Assembly: GCA_951812785.1 (NCBI GenBank) | Contig: OX638335.1 | Coordinates: 1,913,712 to 1,977,711 of the forward strand | From: an uncultured Gammaproteobacteria bacterium | Lineage (GTDB): Bacteria; Pseudomonadota; Gammaproteobacteria; UBA4575 | Length of the DNA: 64,000 bases | Direction: 5' to 3' | Shown here: positions 26,841-37,938 of the stretch, one piece after another | Layout of the letters: each line of letters opens with the position of its first letter | Numbering within the stretch: the first letter of the stretch is position 1 | Translations under genes and position numbers: made by a program | Notes under the pieces: generated by a model | What the model was told of the DNA's origin: nothing | What the model saw: only the letters and a program-made list of their open reading frames with translations | The model's database searches: none

Positions 26841-28070
26841 TTAGAAAACTACTTTTGCGTAGACCTCAAACAGATTCCGCTCATAGTCAAAACTGCTGGT
26901 TGTAGAATCACGTTCGCCATAACTATAACCTGTACCCAGTGTTGCCCACCGACGTGGCTCAAAATCAACATATGCACTAAATGTCGTCAAGTCGTCTTCA
27001 CGTCCGGCTGTATCTTCGCTAAATCTATCTTCTTGATAACTAGCTTGTAAACGCGTCTTAACCTTTGAGGTCCATTCATGCTCATAGCTACCAGCAATTT
27101 TATCTTCCCGCGTAAAATCACCAGTACCATTCGTCTCAGCATAATCTCGACTTGTGTGTATATTAAATATTGAATAGGTTCTAGGCCTCCATTCAACTTC
27201 AACTTCCCAAATTGCGTCATCACCATCTTTACGTGCTCCCGCATCAAAATCTTTGGAAACATAGCCAAGTTTTGCTGAACCTGTTGTTTTATACGTACTA
27301 TCCCAGACCAAACCAACGAGGCCTTTATAGGCCACACTATCCAGTGTTGGTGTTCCCGCCGCATCAGTCACATAGTTGACGTTCAACACGCGCCCCTCTA
27401 ACACTGCTCGGGTTTTAGGCATCACACGGTAAAATAACCGGGCACTACCATAGGTATCTTCGCGATCACGCACTGTGGTGACAGCAAAATTGTTTTGATA
27501 TTCCTTATCTTTATACCCTCCATCAATCTCAAAGCGCCCTTTTGCAGACCTCGCACCATAAGCCGCATTCACATCAACTTTATATTGGTCGTAGCGATCA
27601 TATCGTTGCTGAACGAGCCCAGTACCTTCAGCAGCTCCGATGCCGCGAGGATCATGTCCTTTAAAATATTCAAAATCAATGCCTGCAGAAGTTTTTCTCG
27701 TTGGTGTATATTCGTAACTAGCCTGTATGGTTTTATCAACATAATCATCTTGATGACTACTATCATGCTCTCCTATGGAGAGCAGAGTTCTGAGGGTAAT
27801 TCGATTTTTGTTACCTTGTAGGTCATAAGTAAGGCTTGGTTCAGTCAAGGTGATAAAGGTCTTGATTTCATTATCTGCGGCAAAGGTCAAATTATCGCTA
27901 TGTGATAATTTGACTGATAACTCAGGAGATAACTTACCACCAGCAAAATCGAACCCCTGTCCATCAAACAGCTCTTCTGCATGTCCTTGAACGGAGAATA
28001 ACGTAGTCGTTAGCGCTAATGGCAAACTGATTATTTTAGAACAGAAAATACGCATAATATTTTGACTCAC
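26841..28070 (-). CDS. Outer-membrane beta-barrel protein, polysaccharide-locus type
   Basis: 409 residues: signal peptide to about residue 31 (QGHA), then a series of alternating amphipathic strands rich in Tyr, Thr and charged residues, ending in Phe as outer-membrane barrels do. Barrels of this kind stand beside Wza-like/Wzc genes in exopolysaccharide loci. Role as secretion pore or partner of the short Wza-like protein is inferred. Residue 144 is Ile here and in unit A, Thr in unit C. Confidence 0.75.
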   Translation of the reverse strand: MSQNIMRIFCSKIISLPLALTTTLFSVQGHAEELFDGQGFDFAGGKLSPELSVKLSHSDNLTFAADNEIKTFITLTEPSLTYDLQGNKNRITLRTLLSIGEHDSSHQDDYVDKTIQASYEYTPTRKTSAGIDFEYFKGHDPRGIGAAEGTGLVQQRYDRYDQYKVDVNAAYGARSAKGRFEIDGGYKDKEYQNNFAVTTVRDREDTYGSARLFYRVMPKTRAVLEGRVLNVNYVTDAAGTPTLDSVAYKGLVGLVWDSTYKTTGSAKLGYVSKDFDAGARKDGDDAIWEVEVEWRPRTYSIFNIHTSRDYAETNGTGDFTREDKIAGSYEHEWTSKVKTRLQASYQEDRFSEDTAGREDDLTTFSAYVDFEPRRWATLGTGYSYGERDSTTSSFDYERNLFEVYAKVVF

Positions 28071-28092
28071 AGGTTAGTAAACAAGGCACGTA

Positions 28093-28119
28093 AGTTTAGC
28101 ATGGAAAACATGCTAAACT
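28093..28119. repeat. 11-bp stem inverted repeat upstream of beta-barrel gene (unit B)
   Basis: Copy of the repeat at 6694-6720. Confidence 0.6.
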
Positions 28120-28168
28120 AAAACATAAGGACTTTGCAACTATATGATTTGACTATAATCCAGTCAAG

Positions 28169-28404
28169 CTAGCTCCCCAGCTTCTTACTCTCCAAGCTAT
28201 TCTTTCTTGAACCTAGATTCAAGCTTATCCATGCTAACGACAATAGCACAACGAAAGTCGCGGCATTGGCAGGCATCTGCAAGTTAAATTCTACCGTTGC
28301 ATGGCTCATCATCGCAATAATCCCCATAATTACAGCAAAAGACATCCCTCGCATTAAAGGGTCTCGTCGCCGATAATGGGCGGCCAATGCAGTAAAAATT
28401 GATG
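28169..28404 (-). pseudogene. O-antigen-ligase-type gene, C-terminal fragment (unit B end)
   Basis: Same truncation and same chimeric open frame (28169-28600) as in unit A. Both junctions are base-for-base identical, as expected if they arose once and were then copied. Confidence 0.85.
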
Positions 28405-28868
28405 TGTCACTCACCATTGCCGGCGGCTTTGATATGGGCAAACGTGTACACGAACTGACTTCAGATGATGATTTCAACAAAATGTTTAATATGAATTTCA
28501 TCAGCACACTCAACACTTGCAAGAAAGTTATCCTGCACATGCAAAAACAAGGTGAAGGAAGAATTGTCAACGTATCCGCACACGCCGCTACAAAAGGCAA
28601 AGCTAAAATGGCACCTTACTGCATTTCAAAAAGTGCAGTCATCACGTTAAGCGAAAGCTTAACCGCAGAACATAAAGACAACGACATCAACATTAACTGC
28701 ATCCTTCCAGGGACAATAGACACACCCACCAATAGAAATGATATGCCCAATGCAGATTTCTCCACATGGGTACCGACAGAAGACATTGCTAACGTCATGT
28801 TGTATTTGAGTTCTGAATTAGCTAACTCAGTGAATGGTGCAATTTTACCTGTGGTTGGGAAAAGCTAG
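28404..28868 (+). pseudogene. Short-chain dehydrogenase/reductase, N-terminally truncated (unit C start)
   Basis: Identical to the fragment at 7005-7469. Confidence 0.85.
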
Positions 28869-29037
28869 GTATTCACCCCACAAAGCGCACTGAAACAGCG
28901 TTATAAGCTTGATTAAGGAATGGGGAGAAAGCGCAATGCACACCTCTTCCTGGAAAACTCAGGCGGAGCAATCATTAAAAATTGAAGCAGAGCTTCAGGT
29001 AAGATACAAAAAATTATAACCCAAAAATTAACACTGA

Positions 29038-30450
29038 CTAATAAGCACGTTCGTTTACAAAACCACGAAAAATAGTCAGAGCAATAATTTTTACATCAAG
29101 CCATAGCGACCAATTTTTGATATACCATAAATCATGATCAATGCGCTGCTCCATTTTATCCAATGTATCGGTTTCACCACGCCAGCCATTAACCTGAGCC
29201 CAACCTGTAATACCGGGCCGAACAGTATGCCTTAACATATAACCGGAGATCTGTTGTCGATATAATTCGTTGTGCGCTACAGCATGAGGTCGTGGCCCAA
29301 CAATCGACATGTGACCTTGCAAAACATTAATAAACTGTGGCAATTCATCCAGCGATGTCTTACGCAAAAAACGGCCTACGGCAGTCATGCGGTCATCGTT
29401 TTTCTGCACTTGTTTTATCGTATCTCCGTCTTCACAGACGCTCATACTTCGAAACTTCCAGACAGTGATTTTGTTTCCAGACAGGCCGTAGCGAGTTTGT
29501 TTAAACAACACTGGTCCAGAAGAAGTCAGTTTTATGATGATAGCAATCATTAACATTGGTACTGCAATTAAAACCAGAATGACTGATGCAAAGATCATAT
29601 CTTCAAGACGTTTTACAATTCCATCAGTATGGGTAAAAGGTCTGTCATGCACTCCAAGTAATGGAATACTGCCAAGATAACCCCAGCGCGTATGTAACAA
29701 ACTAGATACAAAAAGATCAGGAACCATATAAGTTTGCGCAGTTGAATCGGACAACTGATTGATCAATGACTGAATCTCCCTCCCCTGGTCAGTTGGCAAG
29801 GCCATAAAAATCATATCAATTGAATGTTGATTTACATAATCAAGCACCTTATCTATTTTGCCTATCACAACCGCAGAAGACCGAGCATCTGGTTGATAAC
29901 CAACCTCACGTATATCATCAAAATAACCAACAATACGTAACCCCAGCCAGTTTAGGCGACGGATCTCTGCAACAAGGTGCTGGGCTTGCTCACCCACACC
30001 GACAATAATGACAGATTTTGTATTTCGCTCTTTTTTTCGTAACGCATGCAGGCTTTTACGCAATATAAAGCGGAATAATGACAATACGATAGGTGTGAGC
30101 ACCATCCAGCTAATCAATACCCGCCTTGAATAAAGCGACGAAACCTTCATAGCATAGGCAGCAACCAGCATGACAAAAATCACATGCAGCCAGGTAATAA
30201 GTAATTGCCATACTTCCTGATGAACATAAGTAAATCGCCAGGAATTATAAAGCCCGGTGACTTCTGCAATAATGACGTAGCTGAGAATAGAGAAAAAAGC
30301 CACAGCAGTAAAAAATTCATGCCACTCGACATGTAACAATATTGAGATCAACCAAAATAAGCCACCGATAATCAGAGCATCAACCCCTCTGAACACAGAA
30401 GAGAATAAATTATTATAGGGACTTATAAGGCCGCCTTTATGAGTAGACAT
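29038..30450 (-). CDS. Undecaprenyl-phosphate sugar phosphotransferase (unit C)
   Basis: Protein identical to 7639-9051. Confidence 0.93.
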   Translation of the reverse strand: MSTHKGGLISPYNNLFSSVFRGVDALIIGGLFWLISILLHVEWHEFFTAVAFFSILSYVIIAEVTGLYNSWRFTYVHQEVWQLLITWLHVIFVMLVAAYAMKVSSLYSRRVLISWMVLTPIVLSLFRFILRKSLHALRKKERNTKSVIIVGVGEQAQHLVAEIRRLNWLGLRIVGYFDDIREVGYQPDARSSAVVIGKIDKVLDYVNQHSIDMIFMALPTDQGREIQSLINQLSDSTAQTYMVPDLFVSSLLHTRWGYLGSIPLLGVHDRPFTHTDGIVKRLEDMIFASVILVLIAVPMLMIAIIIKLTSSGPVLFKQTRYGLSGNKITVWKFRSMSVCEDGDTIKQVQKNDDRMTAVGRFLRKTSLDELPQFINVLQGHMSIVGPRPHAVAHNELYRQQISGYMLRHTVRPGITGWAQVNGWRGETDTLDKMEQRIDHDLWYIKNWSLWLDVKIIALTIFRGFVNERAY

Positions 30451-30898
30451 AAATATAGCTTAATATAGAAAGTGGTATTAATACATACAGCAATACAACC
30501 ATAATACAATTATTAAGAAATAAAACTGCCTTATGGTTAAAAGCAACTAAGCCCTTGCTAACTAAATAGTCTATAATTTTTCAACCCTAGAGCAGCAAAG
30601 ATAATCTATCAGTCCAACACTTTGTAAGATACTTTATTTTAGCTGCACTTAAACACAACTCAAGCCTGTACTCTATAATGTCCTGTCGATATATAATCGT
30701 TCATTAAATACTAACACAATTTACCCCTATGAAATTAACTATTGGTTATGGATCAAATTGTTTAATTGTTCAGCTTGCCATCGAAAATAAAATTATCTTA
30801 CAGTACGATGACCATAACTTCATAATAGAGATCACCAAGGTTGAGCAAAAACTTATAGTATTCGATGCATAATAATTCACACAAATGAATCAAAACAA
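30451..30898. other. Intergenic region before galE (unit C)
   Basis: Copy of 9052-9499; nothing further seen. Confidence 0.5.
30729..30872 (+). CDS. Possible 47-residue small protein (unit C)
   Basis: Copy of the frame at 9330-9473. Confidence 0.3.
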   Translation: MKLTIGYGSNCLIVQLAIENKIILQYDDHNFIIEITKVEQKLIVFDA

Positions 30899-31852
30899 AT
30901 GAAAAATATCCTCATCACAGGCGGCGCAGGTTACATCGGTTCACATACCTGCAAAGCATTAGCACAAGCTGGGTACAATCCCATTACATTTGATAATCTG
31001 TCTGCTGGACATAAGCATGCGGTTAAATGGGGGCCATTAGAAATAGGTGATATTCGCGATTCAGAAGCATTGTCGAAAGTATTCAAAAAATATAAAACCG
31101 AAGCGGTTATCCATTTTGCATCAAAGATAGTAGTATCGGAGTCGGTTAGAGAACCCGAAAGTTATTATGACAACAATGTAAATGGCACCTTAAGCCTGCT
31201 TAATGTCATGCAAACACATTCAATCAATGTAATCGTATTCTCAAGCACCGCAGCAGTATACGGTTATCCTGAAACAAACCCGATTGAAGAATCACATCCT
31301 TTATTGCCCATTAATCCCTATGGCGAAACAAAACTGAAGTGCGAAGAATTACTCGAAAAGTATCGAGACACACACGGCATTAATTATATAGCACTTAGAT
31401 ATTTTAATGCCGCAGGTGCCGATCCAACTAGCGAACTTAGAGAAGAACACGAGCCTGAAACACATTTAATCCCCTTGCTATTAAAAGCAGCAAAGGAAAA
31501 CAAACCTTTTTCACTTTTCGGCAATGATTACAAAACACCCGATGGAACCTGTATCCGTGATTATATTCATGTAACGGATCTGGCCAGTGCGCATATCAAG
31601 TCACTGGAATACCTGATAAATAATCAACGGTCACAATGCCTTAATCTAGGTACGGGAAAAGGCTATTCCGTACGAGAAGTCCTTGAAGCCGCCAAAAAAA
31701 TCACCTCTAAAAAAATAAATGAAGTTATATCAGAAAGAAGGGAGGGCGACCCTGATAGCCTGGTTGCGAAAGCTGATGCAGCACAAAAAATACTAGATTG
31801 GCATCCACAACAGAGTGATCTACATAATATCATCCGAACAGCCTGGCAATAA
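30899..31852 (+). CDS. galE: UDP-glucose 4-epimerase (unit C)
   Basis: Protein identical to 9500-10453. Confidence 0.93.
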   Translation: MKNILITGGAGYIGSHTCKALAQAGYNPITFDNLSAGHKHAVKWGPLEIGDIRDSEALSKVFKKYKTEAVIHFASKIVVSESVREPESYYDNNVNGTLSLLNVMQTHSINVIVFSSTAAVYGYPETNPIEESHPLLPINPYGETKLKCEELLEKYRDTHGINYIALRYFNAAGADPTSELREEHEPETHLIPLLLKAAKENKPFSLFGNDYKTPDGTCIRDYIHVTDLASAHIKSLEYLINNQRSQCLNLGTGKGYSVREVLEAAKKITSKKINEVISERREGDPDSLVAKADAAQKILDWHPQQSDLHNIIRTAWQ

Positions 31853-31899
31853 CATCAAAGGGTAACGTCCACTTTCTTGAGTGCGCCACATTAAGCTTA

Positions 31900-32634
31900 C
31901 TACATCGTGTCAGAACGAATAAAAAGAGCATCCATCTGTAGTATTTCATCAGTTTTAGGATCAGCAAGCCAACCAACCGGACGTAAAAATAGAAATCCAT
32001 GTTCTTCCATTACTTTCACCATATCCATAAACAACGTTTCACCTTCATACATGAGTTTAAAGGAGCTTTCTACGATAACAAAATCGACCCTTTTTAGAGT
32101 CTTTGCACCTCCACGCAACACATGAGCTTCGTAGCCTTGAACATCAAGTTTTAACAAACAAGGTGAAAGCAAGTCAGTTTCTAAAATCATTGAATCTAAT
32201 GTTGAAACATCAACAACAATCTCTCCAGATTCTTGCGCACCAGGAAATGCTTTGCGATGGAAACCAGCTAAGGGCAATATTGAACTAGAATGATTCTGAC
32301 TGTTGACATAGAATTTTTTTTTAGCTTTTTCATCTCCTAATGCAATCGAATAAACTTTAATATTATTTAATTTAGAAATGTTTTTTTTCAGTTGCTCCAC
32401 ACATTGGGGTTGAGGTTCAAAAGAGTGAATTCTAGCGTTAGGGAATAACTTAGCCGTCGCTACAGAAAATTGACCAACATTAGCTCCCACATCAATAATA
32501 GTCTTTGGACTAATATTCTGCTTAGCCAAGCTTGCAACCATAAAATAGGAAGTCACAGAGAACAAAGGCCAAGTAAATAACGAGAATATCGCTTTTGGAT
32601 TTTCTAACAGGGATGCAATTTTTTGTAATTTCAC
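31900..32634 (-). CDS. FkbM-family methyltransferase (unit C)
   Basis: Protein identical to 10501-11235. Confidence 0.85.
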   Translation of the reverse strand: MKLQKIASLLENPKAIFSLFTWPLFSVTSYFMVASLAKQNISPKTIIDVGANVGQFSVATAKLFPNARIHSFEPQPQCVEQLKKNISKLNNIKVYSIALGDEKAKKKFYVNSQNHSSSILPLAGFHRKAFPGAQESGEIVVDVSTLDSMILETDLLSPCLLKLDVQGYEAHVLRGGAKTLKRVDFVIVESSFKLMYEGETLFMDMVKVMEEHGFLFLRPVGWLADPKTDEILQMDALFIRSDTM

Positions 32635-32664
32635 AAAGATAAGAATTTTATTTTAAGTTGTATA

Positions 32665-33384
32665 TTATTGTTTATTCTTTAGCACCACATATGCAAAACT
32701 TGTTAAAACAGGGATGGGATATTTAATGAGATTTTTACATAGCACATCGTGCATGTTCTTTATGAATGGCACTTTCCTATAGTACTCACCATGCCCATAG
32801 AACCCAATATATTTATCTACTACATAACCTAAATTTTCAAATTTCTTAATCTGTGATTGTATTGGGCCTCGACACCAATGATAGTATGCTGGAAACTTAC
32901 CCTTCCTTCCGCTTTTACTCCTGCCAGATTGGAGTATACGTAAAAGTTTGGTAGTAATTATTTCAGGTATTAACCTATTAGCAACAAACGGTAACGCGAA
33001 TAAAGTGGGGAAAAAATGCAATGCCAATCCATTTATAGCTAATAATTTACGGATATTTTTATGGAAAGCTTTTCCGTCTTTAACGTGTTCAGCTAGCATT
33101 TTACTAAAAATTAAATCAAATTCACCCGATAGAGAAAAATCTTCTGCTGCCATATCCGCCTGTATCTTATGATAGTTGCTTGGAGCTTTGTCTAGTTCCT
33201 CACTAGAAATATCAATAACTGTGTATTGCAAGTCGTTCTCTAATATAAAGTCAAGCCCCAATACAGGGTTAGCACCACCGCCAACTTCACATATTCGCTT
33301 GGCCTTTGATTGCAAAATCAAACGTTCCAGAAAAATTCTAAACTCTGACCAAGCAACTTCTGAATGATCATATTTTATTTCCAT
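32665..33384 (-). CDS. Class I SAM-dependent methyltransferase (unit C)
   Basis: Protein identical to 11266-11985. Confidence 0.75.
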   Translation of the reverse strand: MEIKYDHSEVAWSEFRIFLERLILQSKAKRICEVGGGANPVLGLDFILENDLQYTVIDISSEELDKAPSNYHKIQADMAAEDFSLSGEFDLIFSKMLAEHVKDGKAFHKNIRKLLAINGLALHFFPTLFALPFVANRLIPEIITTKLLRILQSGRSKSGRKGKFPAYYHWCRGPIQSQIKKFENLGYVVDKYIGFYGHGEYYRKVPFIKNMHDVLCKNLIKYPIPVLTSFAYVVLKNKQ

Positions 33385-33469
33385 TAATTCTCCAGCTTGA
33401 GTTGTCTACCCAAATTTTAAATCAGCTTATGTATAGTTCTATACTCCGCAGAGTGCATTCCATGAAAAT

Positions 33470-34081
33470 TTAGATGAGTAAGATAGAACGAAAAACTTGC
33501 CTGGCACATTCTTTTGAGCCAGCGCTTGTAACATCAATACTTAGCACTTCACCAAAATTTACAAGTTGGACTTTCATCTCATTTTGCTGCCTTATTATCT
33601 CCTGTAAAGATAACTCAGCTTTGCGATTACGAATCATAGTAGATTCTCCGCTCAATAGTACAATTAAATCTGGCTTTGGCGCTAGCCACGTCAGTAGATT
33701 AGCCATAAAACTAATTGACCTTAACTTATACCTCTTAGGATGAAAAAGAAGATCATAATAATATCGTTCATAAATAATTATTGCCCCATTGCGCATCATT
33801 GGACGAAATCTAATCAAATATGCAAGAGTGAAATCTAAAAAAAAGTATATATAAGCAATTAATGAAATGGACCATGATCTTGTAGGAAGCTTATTAGGGT
33901 TAGTAAAATCGTGATTTTGAAGCGCTTCGTTATTTAGAGAAGGTAGAAACCGCGGACGCCAATGATAGTGAAATGTGGATACTCCTTGATTGCGAAGCAT
34001 TTCTTCTACTAACGTAGCTGTGGTAGTTTTTCCTGTTCCATCAGGACCAAAGAATGCAATTAATTGCCCGGTTTTTTTCAT
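33470..34081 (-). CDS. Thymidylate-kinase-like P-loop protein (unit C)
   Basis: Protein identical to 12071-12682. Confidence 0.65.
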   Translation of the reverse strand: MKKTGQLIAFFGPDGTGKTTTATLVEEMLRNQGVSTFHYHWRPRFLPSLNNEALQNHDFTNPNKLPTRSWSISLIAYIYFFLDFTLAYLIRFRPMMRNGAIIIYERYYYDLLFHPKRYKLRSISFMANLLTWLAPKPDLIVLLSGESTMIRNRKAELSLQEIIRQQNEMKVQLVNFGEVLSIDVTSAGSKECARQVFRSILLI

Positions 34082-34098
34082 CGTGTTTTAAACATAAC

Positions 34099-35097
34099 TT
34101 AATGCATTATTAATTTTTGATATAAGACAGCTAATTTTTCTGCAATAGCCATCCATGAATATTCTCTGATAATTCCATTATTATTTTGCTTAGAATTAAC
34201 CATAAGATTAACTTTATCAGCTAACCCACCGTCTAAAGCATCAGTTTCATCAATAAACAGCAGACCTTCCTTGTCTTTAAACAAGCAGGGCAAGCCACCA
34301 AAAGGTGTCGCGATGACTGGGATGCCAACTGCCATAGCCTCTAATACACTAAGAGGGATTTGAACAGCCGCTTTTGGATCAATGGTTGGGAAAATATAGC
34401 AATCAGCCGTTTGATAAAAATGCTCAATCTGAGGTTGATAGTCTCTGATAATGAGACAACCAGCTTCCTCTAAAGCCATAACAAGATTAGTGCATTGTTC
34501 TGTTGTTGTGCTGCCAATAATGACAACTTGTATATTCGATCCTTTCTGAGCTTCCAACAATAATTGCAAATTACGATCGCGTTTCAGATGGCCTACGTGC
34601 AGGGCAATAATCTTATCTTTTGGTAAATTAAGTTTTTGTCTTAACTTATCACGAGTTTCCAAATTAATGGGAATAAAACGTTCGGCATCCACCCCCGAAA
34701 TAGACATCGTACTATTCTTTAATTTTCGTTTTTGAGCCCATAAGCTCCAATAGCGAGAAGCAACGAGCACATGGTCAGGTTGAAAAAAACCAATTAAGAC
34801 GTTAGCGAGCAATCCCCAGTATGGGTTTGTGAAGGTAAGTATCGTGCATAATTCTTTATTCTTGATTTTACATATTCCCAATAGCAGAACACTTTTATAT
34901 GTGGGCCCCCCAATATAATGAAATATATCAAATGAATTTGAGCATTTTATTGACTCACTAGGAGATGCAATTTGAGCATGAATATTAGGTATGTCGTTTA
35001 GCGAAAGCATTAACTCACGCGCAATTTTTTTCATCCCCTCATCATTATGCCCCTTGGTGTCGCTAACCAATAGAACTCGGAGCTTTTCTTTAACCAC
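34099..35097 (-). CDS. GT4-family glycosyltransferase (unit C)
   Basis: Protein identical to 12700-13698. Confidence 0.85.
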   Translation of the reverse strand: MVKEKLRVLLVSDTKGHNDEGMKKIARELMLSLNDIPNIHAQIASPSESIKCSNSFDIFHYIGGPTYKSVLLLGICKIKNKELCTILTFTNPYWGLLANVLIGFFQPDHVLVASRYWSLWAQKRKLKNSTMSISGVDAERFIPINLETRDKLRQKLNLPKDKIIALHVGHLKRDRNLQLLLEAQKGSNIQVVIIGSTTTEQCTNLVMALEEAGCLIIRDYQPQIEHFYQTADCYIFPTIDPKAAVQIPLSVLEAMAVGIPVIATPFGGLPCLFKDKEGLLFIDETDALDGGLADKVNLMVNSKQNNNGIIREYSWMAIAEKLAVLYQKLIMH

Positions 35098-36223
35098 TAT
35101 CTTTATTCCGTTCTAGATTATATTTAAGCGCCCTATTAGCGAGTATATGATTCCATATATGCGCGACTGCTGTCGCTTCATCTTCTATAGCATCTTCAAA
35201 TAAAGTAATATTGCTTGATGAATCCAACTTCTTAAGCGATAGCTCCCAATGTTTTCGTTCTAAGCATATTTCATATATTGGGAAAGACAATCCTGATAAA
35301 AATTCATGATTGTTATTGAAGTTTAAAATCGCAACCCCGCCATTTCTTACTACCTTAGAGATCACTTTGATTGGTGAATGCCCTGAATTTTTATTGGTGA
35401 TAATTTTTCGTATAGGAGGCACAAATAAATGCCATTTGTCTGCCAAATCCAAAAATAGACTAGAAAATTCCTCTCCAAGACTTTCATCTTGAGTACACAA
35501 AGACAAAATTACACCACTAGGTAGCTTACGCTTTGCCTTGAAGCCAAGATAAATAGTTTGTAATGTGCCAATTGGATTTTTGAAAAGCTGTCTTTTAAAG
35601 ACAGCATATTTCATCGCAGGAACTTTATTATTTAATGCGTCCCATTCCTTTTCTTTGATCTTATCGAAAATATCAACGGCCAGTTTACTACCAAATGAAT
35701 GTGACATTACACTATGAAATGATTGTGAATCTTCCATTGTTAGAAAATGAACTTCACTACGGTATTTTTCAGGGACATGATTGTTATATAGCAAATGATG
35801 TATGCAGGTTATAGCCGCTTGATGCGAAGGTCTCGGATGCCATGTAATACCACTTCTCTGCCTGTACTTCAGTATTTGTTTTGCAGACAAATAAGATAAT
35901 CCATGCCATCTTGCTCCAGCAAATAACTCTATTGTCAGTGCGAATCTTTGCGGGAAAATTAATTTCCCAAAACCTAGATAGATAGACTTTTCCCAGGCAT
36001 GCTTCTGGTAACAGAACCAATTCATCGATGTCGCTACATTAGTTATTCCGTTTGCAGCTTTTTTGATATCACGATCTGATATAACTAAATCCAGATCGCC
36101 TGTGAGTTCCTCAGGGTATCCTTGATAATTACGTTCAACGCAATATTTAATTTTTTCATTATCAAGCCACTGAAAAACTTGTGCAAGAAACATACTTGCA
36201 TTATCGTTATTGTATTCGGCCAT
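35090..36223 (-). CDS. Nucleotidyltransferase-like protein (unit C)
   Basis: Protein identical to 13691-14824; same choice of ATG start. Confidence 0.5.
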   Translation of the reverse strand: MAEYNNDNASMFLAQVFQWLDNEKIKYCVERNYQGYPEELTGDLDLVISDRDIKKAANGITNVATSMNWFCYQKHAWEKSIYLGFGKLIFPQRFALTIELFAGARWHGLSYLSAKQILKYRQRSGITWHPRPSHQAAITCIHHLLYNNHVPEKYRSEVHFLTMEDSQSFHSVMSHSFGSKLAVDIFDKIKEKEWDALNNKVPAMKYAVFKRQLFKNPIGTLQTIYLGFKAKRKLPSGVILSLCTQDESLGEEFSSLFLDLADKWHLFVPPIRKIITNKNSGHSPIKVISKVVRNGGVAILNFNNNHEFLSGLSFPIYEICLERKHWELSLKKLDSSSNITLFEDAIEDEATAVAHIWNHILANRALKYNLERNKDSG

Positions 36224-36246
36224 GAGCTTGCTTCTATTCGGAGCAG

Positions 36247-37107
36247 TTACTCCTCCCAATTAAAATCTGTAGATGAGTAATCAAAATATTGCCCTCCAAA
36301 TGCATCATTAAATTGCTTTGCGTCTGGTGCGTATTTTGGAGTCCAGTTTTTAGGCTTTCTGGCAATTAACATCCACGAATCCCTAACTCCGGGAAATAGA
36401 GTAGTAAATGCTTGGTAAGGCTTCCTGGCATATGCCGGTAAAACGTCTAACTGAAGATGATAGGTACTTAACTCTAATAATTCCAACCCAAGATATTCAT
36501 TTAACAAGAAAAGATCCTGGTATACATATTCTCTGACATGCCCGTTCCACATGCCTGGATACCAATAGAAATAGTTAAATTTATTATAATTGGTTTTGCC
36601 CATCATGAGGTGGATGCGCTTACGTAAATTTGCGGCGTTTGGCACAGTTATAGCCAATATCCCTTCTGGTTTGAGACATTGGAGTAATGTGTTTAGTAAT
36701 ACTCGAGGGGAAGAATGTAGATGCTCCACAACATCGTGAGACATTAATACATCATATTGCCCTGCCATAAAAGGTAAAGGATTCGACTCTGTAGGTAGAA
36801 CATAATCAATATCCATTTGTTCAGCAAACTGTAGTATTTTCTGGCGATTATCATCCAGCTTATGCCAAGCATCCTGTAAAGTATCAAACGCTGTAACCTT
36901 CATTCCGGCTAAAGAAAACATTGCTGTTTTATCACATGGGCCCGCTCCAAAATCTAAGACTGTCGAATTTTCATCAGTCCATTCGATTATCTTTTTCACC
37001 ATATCCTGATATCCTGATTTACGCCCTTCTCGCACATATCCTTTAAATGGAAATTCGGTATAAACCTTGGACCACGCTTCTTCCAATTCATATTTAGATA
37101 CTGTCAC
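36247..37107 (-). CDS. Class I SAM-dependent methyltransferase (unit C)
   Basis: Protein identical to 14848-15708. Confidence 0.75.
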   Translation of the reverse strand: MTVSKYELEEAWSKVYTEFPFKGYVREGRKSGYQDMVKKIIEWTDENSTVLDFGAGPCDKTAMFSLAGMKVTAFDTLQDAWHKLDDNRQKILQFAEQMDIDYVLPTESNPLPFMAGQYDVLMSHDVVEHLHSSPRVLLNTLLQCLKPEGILAITVPNAANLRKRIHLMMGKTNYNKFNYFYWYPGMWNGHVREYVYQDLFLLNEYLGLELLELSTYHLQLDVLPAYARKPYQAFTTLFPGVRDSWMLIARKPKNWTPKYAPDAKQFNDAFGGQYFDYSSTDFNWEE

Positions 37108-37167
37108 GCTATTCTTCCTTTAAAATTTCTTTACTCAATTATCATGTTGCGTTACAAAAACATGCAA

Positions 37168-37821
37168 CTATTTCTTTAAGACTACACAAGTGGTTTGATA
37201 TTCCTTAAACAACCATAGATTTCTGTGCATAGCGGCTTTCCAATGCTGTGCTGTTGGCCAGGGAATGAGCATTTTAACGATGTGTTTAAAAAACACTTTA
37301 GGAGATATGACTATCTGCTGTCCAAATGTCCCACAATTTACAATTTCACTAGCTTGAATTTCACCTCCGGGAAACATATCTGCCAGTTCTTCTACAGTTG
37401 GCCGAAACATGGTATCAATTGGAGCCAAATGAAATGGAAAGCTATACGGTACTGTGGCAACAATAAAACCATTACGTTGGATCATATCAACACATAGATT
37501 AGCCATTTTGTGAGGGGCAATAACGTGCTCCAGAATATTTGCACATATTACAGATTTTGGATTATGCGATAGAATTTGAGAATAAATATCCTCATCAAAA
37601 ATATCTCCAACAATATCCACACCCTGACCTGGCTCAATATCTACATGCACTATTGTGACTCCACGTTTTTCCAGCGGATGAATAATAAACTCGTAGATAA
37701 ACGACTGTCCCTTCTCCCTGAAGTTCTTAGTAGCGCTCCCTAGGTTAACTAGAGGGGTAAGTTGCTCAACTGAGTAGCTATTTAAGACATTACCTATCCA
37801 CTTAGCCTCATTTAATAACAT
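37168..37821 (-). CDS. Class I SAM-dependent methyltransferase-like protein (unit C)
   Basis: Protein identical to 15769-16422. Confidence 0.6.
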   Translation of the reverse strand: MLLNEAKWIGNVLNSYSVEQLTPLVNLGSATKNFREKGQSFIYEFIIHPLEKRGVTIVHVDIEPGQGVDIVGDIFDEDIYSQILSHNPKSVICANILEHVIAPHKMANLCVDMIQRNGFIVATVPYSFPFHLAPIDTMFRPTVEELADMFPGGEIQASEIVNCGTFGQQIVISPKVFFKHIVKMLIPWPTAQHWKAAMHRNLWLFKEYQTTCVVLKK

Positions 37822-37938
37822 CTGGAGACCTTTATGCTATTTGGTTTCTACTGAGTAGAAAATATAAAGAACTAAAATGTAATCCACCTTAAACATTATT
37901 TAAAATTTCAAACCACATCAAAACGCCGTAGTATTCTG

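Larger units (their letters stand above)
7006..28404. repeat. Tandem unit B, complete (21,399 bp)
   Basis: Complete unit between two identical junctions. It begins in a truncated SDR gene and ends in a truncated O-antigen-ligase-type gene. It carries the only kinase copy with the consensus Pro661. No integrase, transposase or long flanking direct repeat is visible at the junctions. Confidence 0.97.
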